Source: an uncultured Christensenella sp. (lineage in GTDB: Bacteria > Bacillota > Clostridia > Christensenellales > UBA1750). From it: a stretch of DNA of 64,000 bases. Shown here piece by piece: positions 59,014-64,000 of this stretch. A program made the position numbers and the translations under genes. Location: assembly GCA_905193155.1 (NCBI GenBank), contig CAJJNQ010000002.1, positions 52,174 to 116,173 on the forward strand, read 5' to 3'. Each line of letters opens with the position of its first letter. Position 1 is the first letter of the stretch. Under the pieces are notes generated by a model. It searched no databases, was not told the DNA's origin, and worked only from the letters and a program-made list of their open reading frames with translations.

Positions 59014-59089
59014 TTGAGACAAAAAAACAGACAGCGCGGTGCGCGCCGTGCTATACTGCATACAAGATCCAAGCAAGGGAGGAGTCGGC

Positions 59090-59614
59090 ATGGAATTATT
59101 GGAAATCATCTCACTGAACTGGCCGGCGGCGATCTGCCTGCTCGCGGGATTCATCCTGGTGACCATCGAACTGTTTACGCCGGGCTTCGGCGTGCCGGGC
59201 ATATCGGGGCTGGCGCTGCTGCTGATCGGCGTGGTTGTGGCCTCAGATAGCCTCCTGGAGGGCATTTTGCTGACCATCATCATCGTGCTGATGCTCTGTC
59301 TGCTCTTTACGATCGCGGTGCGGTCGGCGTCCAAGGGGGCGCTGGCAAAGACGCCGCTGGTGCTCAAAACCTCGACCGATAAGGAGGACGGCTTCACTTC
59401 CGGCGAAGACATGGCCTATTTCCTCGGGCACGAGGGCGTGGCGGCAACCATGCTGCGGCCGGTGGGCACGGCGGATTTTGACGGCGTGAAGCTCGAAGTG
59501 CTGGCCGAGGGCGAGTTCATCGAAGCGGGCAAGCCCGTGCGCGTGGTGCGCGTGGAGGGCCGCAAGATCGTGGTGAGGCAGATCGAAAACCGATCCGAAC
59601 AAGGCGAACTGTAA
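59090..59614 (+). CDS. NfeD-family membrane protein (flotillin partner)
   Basis: A 174-residue protein with three N-terminal helices (WPAAICLLAGFILVTIELFTPGFGVPGISG, LLLIGVVVASDSLLEGIL, TIIIVLMLCLLFTIAV) and a C-terminal OB-fold with GHEGVAATMLRPVGTADFDGVKLEVLAEGEFI, the short NfeD form (YqfA/NfeD2-like). The floA gene follows after 40 bases, so the pair forms a membrane microdomain unit. GGGAGGAG precedes the ATG at 59090. The gene may belong to the transcript that begins at the glycosylase genes. Confidence 0.9.
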   Translation: MELLEIISLNWPAAICLLAGFILVTIELFTPGFGVPGISGLALLLIGVVVASDSLLEGILLTIIIVLMLCLLFTIAVRSASKGALAKTPLVLKTSTDKEDGFTSGEDMAYFLGHEGVAATMLRPVGTADFDGVKLEVLAEGEFIEAGKPVRVVRVEGRKIVVRQIENRSEQGEL

Positions 59615-59654
59615 TTTGAAAATGGAAAAAATGGTTTGAGGAGGAAAAAAACTT

Positions 59655-60656
59655 ATGGATTCCATCATCGTGGCCTTTGGCGTGCTGGTCGTCATCATTG
59701 TGGTGCTGGCCATCTTCTTCTCGTTCTTTCCTGTGGGGCTGTGGATCTCGGCGCTGGCTTCCGGCGTGAAGATCCGTATCTCGACGCTGGTGGGCATGCG
59801 CATCCGCCGCATCACCCCCTCCCGTCTGGTCTATCCGTTGATCAAGGCGACCAAGGCCGGGCTGGATGTTTCCATTGACAAGATGGAAGCGCACTATCTG
59901 GCCGGCGGCAACATCGACCGCGTCATCAATGCCCTGATTGCGGCGCAGCGCGCGGATATCGACCTGGTGTTCGAGCGCGCGGCGGCCATCGACCTGGCGG
60001 GGCGCGACGTGTTGCAGGCCGTGCAAATGAGCGTCAACCCCAAGGTCATTGAGACGCCCGTGGTCGCGGCGATTGCCAAGGACGGCATCGAACTGCGCGC
60101 CAAGGCGCGCGTCACCGTCCGCGCCAACATCGACCGCCTGGTCGGCGGCGCAGGCGAGGAGACCGTTATCGCCCGTGTCGGCGAAGGCATCGTCACCACC
60201 GTCGGTTCCGCGGAATCCCACAAGCAGGTTCTCGAAAATCCCGATATGATCTCCCGCACCGTGCTTTCCAAGGGTCTGGACGCGGGTACCGCGTTTGAAA
60301 TCCTCTCCATCGACATCGCGGATGTGGATGTCGGCCGCAACATCGGCGCGCAGCTGCAGACCGATCAGGCCGAAGCCGACAAGCGCATTGCGCAGGCCAA
60401 GGCGGAGGAACGCCGCGCGATGGCTGTGGCGCACGAGCAGGAAATGGTCGCCGCCGTGCAGGAAATGCGCGCCAAGGTCGTGCAGGCCGAGGCAGAAGTG
60501 CCGCTGGCCATGGCCGAGGCTCTGCGCGAGGGCAAGCTGGGCGTAATGGATTATTACAATATGCAGAACGTCATTGCCGATACCCAGATGCGCGATTCCA
60601 TCGCTCATCCCGCGTCGACTTCATCGGCCGCCAAGCGGGAAAACGGCAAGGCGTAA
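59655..60656 (+). CDS. floA: Flotillin-like protein FloA
   Basis: A 333-residue SPFH protein. An N-terminal hairpin helix (about residues 3-28) anchors it to the membrane; the segment VKIRISTLVGMRIRRITPSRLVYPLIKATKAGLD is the FloA signature. The SPFH domain (about 65-230) is followed by a coiled-coil rich in Ala/Glu (QTDQAEADKRIAQAKAEERRAMAVAHEQ). FloA organises functional membrane microdomains in Bacillota. It lies downstream of its NfeD partner and upstream of an unknown membrane protein gene. Confidence 0.96.
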   Translation: MDSIIVAFGVLVVIIVVLAIFFSFFPVGLWISALASGVKIRISTLVGMRIRRITPSRLVYPLIKATKAGLDVSIDKMEAHYLAGGNIDRVINALIAAQRADIDLVFERAAAIDLAGRDVLQAVQMSVNPKVIETPVVAAIAKDGIELRAKARVTVRANIDRLVGGAGEETVIARVGEGIVTTVGSAESHKQVLENPDMISRTVLSKGLDAGTAFEILSIDIADVDVGRNIGAQLQTDQAEADKRIAQAKAEERRAMAVAHEQEMVAAVQEMRAKVVQAEAEVPLAMAEALREGKLGVMDYYNMQNVIADTQMRDSIAHPASTSSAAKRENGKA

Positions 60657-60691
60657 CGCCATGAAGTCCATTCGGAAAGGAGGCGGCGGAC

Positions 60692-61177
60692 GTGGATGAA
60701 CTGTTTGAGATGCTCTCTTCCCTGCTGGGGTTTGCGGTCAGCATCGGCATCATCGTCACGGCGGTGAACTCCGCAAAAAAGAAGCAGCAGAAAAAACAGG
60801 TGCAGCAGACGCTGAAGCAGGTCAAAATGGAGCCGACTGCCGCCTCCATGAAGGTCATGGGGACGCCGGAAAAGACTCCGCCGCGCGCAAAGTCTGCCCA
60901 GACGCCTGCGGCGCAAATGAGGATGCCGCCGGAAAAAATGGAGCAAAAGCAGCCGCAAGGCAGTTTGCATTACGTCTCGCACGAGGGCGTGGAGCTGCAC
61001 GAGGATGGATTCCATGGACAGAATCGCGCCAACAGGACCGACCCGGCGGATGTGATCTTCGCAGAATCCGGCCCGCGTGTGACGGCAGAGCAGATGCGCA
61101 ATGCATTGATCATGAAGGAAATACTCGACGCGCCGGTTTCGCGGCGCGGGGCAAGGGGGAGACGATATGGCAGATGA
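60692..61177 (+). CDS. Unknown single-helix membrane protein with low-complexity middle
   Basis: A 161-residue protein, GTG start at 60692 with AAGGAGG eight bases before. One hydrophobic helix (about residues 10-26, LLGFAVSIGIIVTAVNS) is followed by a Lys/Gln-rich stretch (KKKQQKKQVQQTLKQ), a Pro/Lys/Met low-complexity region, and a possibly structured C-terminal part (SHEGVELHEDG, then DPADVIFAESGPRVTAEQMRNALIMKEILDAPVSRR). The latter resembles a short peptide module that might bind a partner. I do not recognise a family. It overlaps the LytTR regulator gene by 11 bases and follows floA by 35 bases. Confidence 0.75.
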   Translation: MDELFEMLSSLLGFAVSIGIIVTAVNSAKKKQQKKQVQQTLKQVKMEPTAASMKVMGTPEKTPPRAKSAQTPAAQMRMPPEKMEQKQPQGSLHYVSHEGVELHEDGFHGQNRANRTDPADVIFAESGPRVTAEQMRNALIMKEILDAPVSRRGARGRRYGR

Positions 61178-61925
61178 ACCGCTGCGCGTGCTGATCTGCG
61201 ATGACGAGCCGGGGATGCGGCTGATTCTGGGCAAGCTCGTGGGCAAGGCAGAAGGCTTTGAGGTCGTGGGCGAAGCCGAAAACGGCGAGCAGGCGTTGGA
61301 AATGTTTGAAAAAACGCATCCGCAGGTGGTGTTCCTCGATGTGGAAATGCCCGTGATGGACGGCGTGGAGACAGCCCGGCGCATCCAGGACATGGATCCC
61401 CATGCTGCGCTGGTCTTCGCCACGGCGCACGAGGGCTACCGCGAGGAAGCGTTCGCGGTCTATGCCTTCGACTATCTGGTCAAGCCATTCCGCAACGAGC
61501 GCGTGCTGGCAACTCTGGAGCGCATCCGCCGGATGCTCGGAGGCAGGCAGAATCTGCCGGCAGAAGCCGTAAAGCCGGTTCCGGCGCGCAAGAAGCATCC
61601 GGGACGGCTGATGATCCGCAACCGGGACGGCGTGGTGTTCGTCGACACCGAGGACATTCTGCTGGTACAGCGCGAAAACCGGCAGACCGTGCTCTACACG
61701 GCGGAGGGCGGCTATCCCACGTCCGATACGCTGGGCGATGTGGAGGAGAAGCTCGACCCAGAGGTGTTTTTCCGCTGCCATAAGTCCTATATCATCAATT
61801 TGTCCTGCATCGACTCGATCACGCCCTACGGACGCTGGACCTATGTCGTCAAGCTCCGCGGCACAAAGCAGGACGCGCTGATTACTCATGAAAAATACGA
61901 GGAGTTGGAAAAGCTCTTCGGCTGA
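61167..61925 (+). CDS. LytTR-type response regulator
   Basis: A 252-residue response regulator. The receiver domain has the acidic pair D12-D13, phospho-acceptor D58 (FLDVEMPVMDG), T87 and K106 (VKPF), so phosphorylation is expected. A linker to about residue 145 is followed by a LytTR DNA-binding domain (VFVDTEDILLVQRENRQTVLYT, FFRCHKSYIINLSCIDSI). No histidine kinase gene is adjacent, so it is an orphan here. The gene overlaps the unknown membrane protein gene, suggesting that floA-region products and this regulator act together. A hairpin follows. Confidence 0.92.
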   Translation: MADEPLRVLICDDEPGMRLILGKLVGKAEGFEVVGEAENGEQALEMFEKTHPQVVFLDVEMPVMDGVETARRIQDMDPHAALVFATAHEGYREEAFAVYAFDYLVKPFRNERVLATLERIRRMLGGRQNLPAEAVKPVPARKKHPGRLMIRNRDGVVFVDTEDILLVQRENRQTVLYTAEGGYPTSDTLGDVEEKLDPEVFFRCHKSYIINLSCIDSITPYGRWTYVVKLRGTKQDALITHEKYEELEKLFG

Positions 61926-61934
61926 AAAAAGCAA

Positions 61935-61966
61935 CCCCGTCGGGAAAATTCCCGGCGGGGGCATTT
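61935..61966 (+). terminator. Hairpin after the LytTR regulator gene
   Basis: CCCCGTCGGGAA pairs with TTCCCGGCGGGG (one T-G pair). The following tail GCATTTG is T-poor, so termination may be incomplete before pcp. Confidence 0.6.
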
Positions 61967-61985
61967 GTGCGCAAAGGAGATTGCT

Positions 61986-62582
61986 ATGAAAAAACTGCTA
62001 TTGACGGGCTTTGAGCCCTTTGGCGGGGAAAGTGTCAACCCCTCCTGGGAGGCGGTCAGCCGGGCTGCGGCGGAGGGTTTTGAGGTGCGGAAGGTGTGCC
62101 TGCCTGTGACTTTTGACGGCGCGGCGCAGCGCATCTGTGAGGAAATCCGCAGCTTTGACCCGGACACGCTGGTAATGGTGGGGCAGGCGGGCGGCCGCAA
62201 GGGCATGACGGTGGAGCGTGTCGCGATCAATCTGGCGGATGCACGCATTTCGGACAATGCGGGCGCGCAGCCGGAGGATGCGCCGCTGGCGGAGAACGCG
62301 CCGGCTGCGTATTTTTCTACCCTGCCCACGCGAGAGATGGTTCGCGCCATAACGGAGCAGGGGATTCCTGCGGCGCTTTCGTACAGCGCGGGGACCTATG
62401 TCTGCAACTGCGTGCTGTATCACGCGCTGCATCTGCTCAAGACAGAGGGACGGAAAGGGCAGGCAGCGTTCATCCATGTGCCGTTTGAGACCGCGCAGGT
62501 GGAGAAGCGGCCGGAAATGCCTTCTATGCCGCTGGAGACAATGGTGCGCGCATTGGAGGCGGCGCTTCAGGTTCTGCGGTAA
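61986..62582 (+). CDS. pcp: Pyroglutamyl-peptidase I
   Basis: A 198-residue cysteine peptidase that removes N-terminal pyroglutamate from peptides. The start LLLTGFEPFGG is diagnostic, and the catalytic triad E77 (GMTVERVAIN), C140 (SAGTYVCNCVLY) and H164 (FIHVPFE) is complete, shifted by four from the classic 81/144/168 numbering. CAAAGGAG precedes the ATG at 61986. It stands between the LytTR gene and a convergent HTH gene. Confidence 0.95.
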   Translation: MKKLLLTGFEPFGGESVNPSWEAVSRAAAEGFEVRKVCLPVTFDGAAQRICEEIRSFDPDTLVMVGQAGGRKGMTVERVAINLADARISDNAGAQPEDAPLAENAPAAYFSTLPTREMVRAITEQGIPAALSYSAGTYVCNCVLYHALHLLKTEGRKGQAAFIHVPFETAQVEKRPEMPSMPLETMVRALEAALQVLR

Positions 62583-62609
62583 ATCGCCTTAGGAGAGTGC
62601 AGGGACGCT

Positions 62610-63026
62610 TCAGAGGGGCTCTTCTTCCAATTCCTGAAGCAGTTCCTGCACCTGAGCCAATTTAAAGTGCCGATCAAAAGCAAAAATCAGCGACGCATCG
62701 CGCAGATTTCGGGGATCCAGACGCGCCAGACCGAACAGGCGGAGGGCAAACTGCGCTTCATCCAGCGTCATGGGCAGGCCATAGGCGATGCGCAGCAGAG
62801 CGTTGCGGCTGGGCTTGCGATCCCCGGAAAAAATCTTATAGCAGTAGGGCCCGAGATCGCTGTTTTTGCAGAGCGTCCGCAGGGGGATATCTTTGCAGGC
62901 GAGCAGATGGCTGAGATATTGTGTGGGAGAATCGGACAGAAAATTCTCGCCATTTACTTTTTTATATTGATGCATATCCGAAGCCACCTGCAGGGAATGG
63001 AATAGCTCGGTTGTGCTGCGATCCAT
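62610..63026 (-). CDS. Helix-turn-helix (XRE-like) protein
   Basis: A 138-residue protein. The middle (about residues 36-95) has an HTH-like arrangement: YLSHLLACKDIPLRTLCKNSDLGPYCYKIFSGDRKPSRNALLRIAYGLPMTLDEAQFALRLFG, in which GDRKPSRNALLRIAYGLPMTLDEAQ matches the last helices of XRE domains used for counting DNA-binding helices in many Bacillota regulators. The C-terminal DPRNLRDASLIFAFDRHFKLAQVQELLQELEEEP is helical. In related families such a protein sits beside a Ser/Thr kinase; none is present here. It is convergent with pcp and divergent from the tRNA operon. Confidence 0.65.
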   Translation of the reverse strand: MDRSTTELFHSLQVASDMHQYKKVNGENFLSDSPTQYLSHLLACKDIPLRTLCKNSDLGPYCYKIFSGDRKPSRNALLRIAYGLPMTLDEAQFALRLFGLARLDPRNLRDASLIFAFDRHFKLAQVQELLQELEEEPL

Positions 63027-63215
63027 AGTCGATACTTCCTTTCCATCCGTTTCGTTTCAGCGTTTTTCCTCATATATCTTTTTTATTATAGGGGAATTTC
63101 GCAGACGGCGCAAGAGCGGGCGCATAAAGATCTGGATAAAACCCCCGGAATTACGGGGAAAAACGGGGAGAATTTGCCAAAGACGGTTTTTCTTTTGAGA
63201 AAGATAAAAAAAGTG

Positions 63216-63244
63216 TTGACAAACGAAGCTCGTTTCGGTATAAT
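63216..63244 (+). promoter_or_regulatory. Promoter of the tRNA operon
   Basis: TTGACA at 63216-63221, 17-bp spacer and TATAAT at 63239-63244: a perfect consensus promoter, as expected for stable RNA genes. The 60 bases to the first tRNA form a short leader. Confidence 0.92.
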
Positions 63245-63316
63245 AACCAATGTCGCCGAGAGATGCGGGACGCAGACAGGATAAAGCTTGAAGCGCCGTT
63301 CGACGAGGGACAATAA

Positions 63317-63392
63317 GGGAGCATAGCTCAGCTGGGAGAGCACTTGCCTTACAAGCAAGGGGTCACAGGTTCGAGCCCTGTTGTTCCCACCA
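63317..63392 (+). tRNA. tRNA-Val (anticodon TAC)
   Basis: A full cloverleaf: acceptor GGGAGCA with TGTTCCC, D arm GCTC, anticodon stem CTTGC/GCAAG with loop CTTACAA, T arm with GGTTCGAGCC, encoded CCA. Anticodon TAC reads GUA and related Val codons. Confidence 0.97.
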
Positions 63393-63399
63393 CAAGTAT

Positions 63400-63476
63400 G
63401 GCGCGGTAGTTCAGTTGGTTAGAATGCCAGCCTGTCACGCTGGAGGTCGAGGGTTCGAACCCCTTCCGCGTCGCCA
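63400..63476 (+). tRNA. tRNA-Asp (anticodon GTC)
   Basis: Acceptor GGCGCGG with CCGCGTC, anticodon stem CCAGC/GCTGG with loop CTGTCAC, T-loop GGTTCGAACC, discriminator G and encoded CCA. Confidence 0.97.
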
Positions 63477-63480
63477 TTAT

Positions 63481-63556
63481 GCCTGGGTAGCTCAGCTGGT
63501 AGAGCAGCAGACTGAAAATCTGCGTGTCGGTGGTTCAACTCCGCCCCTAGGCACCA
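63481..63556 (+). tRNA. tRNA-Phe (anticodon GAA)
   Basis: Acceptor GCCTGGG with CCTAGGC, anticodon stem GCAGA/TCTGC with loop CTGAAAA, T arm containing GGTTCAACTCC, discriminator A and encoded CCA. Confidence 0.96.
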
Positions 63557-63561
63557 ATCCT

Positions 63562-63636
63562 GCGGTAGTAGCTCAGTGGTAGAGTGCCACCTTGCCAAGG
63601 TGGATGTCGCGGGTCCGAATCCCGTCTACCGCTCCA
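63562..63636 (+). tRNA. tRNA-Gly (anticodon GCC)
   Basis: Acceptor GCGGTAG with CTACCGC, anticodon stem CCACC/GGTGG with loop TTGCCAA, discriminator T and encoded CCA. The T-loop starts TCCGAAT instead of TTCGAAT. Confidence 0.95.
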
Positions 63637-63680
63637 CACACATCTTGCCCATGCTCTAATCTGCGTGGGCAAATGCGTAT

Positions 63681-63755
63681 GGTGCCATAGCCAAGTGGTA
63701 AGGCAAAGGTCTGCAAAACCTTCATTCCCCAGTTCAAGTCTGGGTGGCACCTCCA
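63681..63755 (+). tRNA. tRNA-Cys (anticodon GCA)
   Basis: Acceptor GGTGCCA with TGGCACC, anticodon stem AAGGT/ACCTT with loop CTGCAAA, T arm CCCAGTTCAAGTCTGGG, discriminator T and encoded CCA. Confidence 0.95.
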
Positions 63756-63758
63756 AAG

Positions 63759-63792
63759 GAACCGATTGATTCGTCAGTCGGTTCTTTTTTTA
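63759..63792 (+). terminator. Terminator of the tRNA operon
   Basis: An 11-bp stem (63759-63769 with 63774-63784, one T-G pair) capped by a TTCG tetraloop and followed by TTTTTTT. Confidence 0.93.
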
Positions 63793-63883
63793 TCGTTTGG
63801 AGATTCCGGAAATGTCAAATGGAGGAGAAGCGTGATAAAAAGAGGCGAGAGAATCGTAATGCCTTGCAAAAGGAGAGGAGAAA

Positions 63884-63967
63884 ATGCCGTATGATTTGAC
63901 GACGCCTTCGAAAGTCGTTCCTTCTGCGGTCGTTGCATACAGAAAGGGAGACAATCCGAAAAAATAA
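63884..63967 (+). CDS. Possible 27-residue small protein
   Basis: An ATG with AAAAGGAGAGGAG directly upstream opens a 27-codon frame (MPYDLTTPSKVVPSAVVAYR, then KGDNPKK) ending in TAA. It is the only sensible frame between the tRNA terminator and the window end. It has no membrane helix or known motif and a basic C-terminus. The strong binding site is the main support. It might also be a chance frame in a leader whose gene lies beyond base 64000. Confidence 0.35.
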   Translation: MPYDLTTPSKVVPSAVVAYRKGDNPKK

Positions 63968-64000
63968 GGGGATAAAGCATCGCCTGCCGCTCTCCGGAGC

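Noticed and set aside
1..64000. CRISPR arrays, insertion sequences, prophage or toxin-antitoxin loci
   Set aside because: I found no regularly spaced repeats, transposase, integrase or phage structural genes, and no paired small toxin/antitoxin genes.

Overview
The window is a GC-rich chromosomal segment of an endospore-forming member of the Clostridia (Bacillota), probably a gut resident. The phylum assignment rests on the spoVAC-spoVAD-spoVAE genes, two CotF-type spore coat genes, the secD-secF-recJ-apt-rel-dtd-hemZ gene order, a FloA/NfeD flotillin pair, AGGAGG-type ribosome binding sites and TTGACA/TATAAT promoters. A gut habitat is inferred from two GH29 alpha-L-fucosidases, a choloylglycine-hydrolase family protein, a pentose kinase/epimerase pair with two esterases, and an acid-sugar dehydratase. 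I see no prophage, transposase, CRISPR array or other mobile element; nearly all of the sequence is ordinary core and accessory chromosome.

Layout. 1-9585: a long plus-strand housekeeping run: end of secD, secF, recJ, apt, rel (bifunctional (p)ppGpp enzyme), dtd, a metallo-beta-lactamase-fold hydrolase, hemZ and a small membrane protein. 9590-12050: an EFR1-type ferredoxin/flavodoxin protein, a terminator, and mgtE behind a leader that resembles an M-box Mg2+ riboswitch. 12283-15380: a three-gene ABC-2 exporter, then smpB. 15635-21843: acetyltransferase, GH29 fucosidase, effector-binding protein, a WYL-type regulator fused to a zinc ribbon, ribokinase, acetyltransferase and a lysophospholipase-like hydrolase. 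21992-28296: a MacA/MacB-like pair without its ATPase, a stand-alone sugar-ABC ATPase with distinctive codon use, a PucR/CdaR-type regulator, a CtpA-type protease and a DUF6886-like protein. 28348-30351 (minus): spoVA operon headed by an unknown 52-residue membrane protein. 30452-36694: tex, then FGGY kinase, araD and two tandem near-identical esterases. 36790-41003: argC-argB-argD-argF behind a promoter carrying two ArgR boxes. 41043-46140: acetyltransferase, lysoplasmalogenase, a candidate minus-strand small RNA, rsmE, mtaB, HIT protein, rpsU and an NfeD-type protein. 46186-53755: permease, enolase-superfamily dehydratase, coat proteins, second fucosidase with divergent AraC regulator, an unusual FMN oxidase-like protein and the choloylglycine hydrolase homologue. 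53825-57644 (minus): CmpB-type membrane protein, recR, ybaB, dnaX. 57801-61925: two uracil-DNA glycosylase-family genes, nfeD, floA, an unknown membrane protein and a LytTR response regulator. 61986-64000: pcp, an HTH protein, a five-tRNA operon (Val, Asp, Phe, Gly, Cys) and a possible 27-residue ORF.

The most interesting observations are: a promoter-to-terminator unit on the minus strand between the lysoplasmalogenase and rsmE genes that encodes no protein (about 115 nt); a regulator/zinc-ribbon fusion whose linker still encodes a perfect ribosome binding site; a tandem uracil-DNA glycosylase pair whose second member has lost its Fe-S cysteines; substitutions of diagnostic active-site residues in the choloylglycine-hydrolase and FMN alpha-hydroxyacid-oxidase homologues; and an ATPase-less MacAB-like pair. 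No single large undescribed system is evident.
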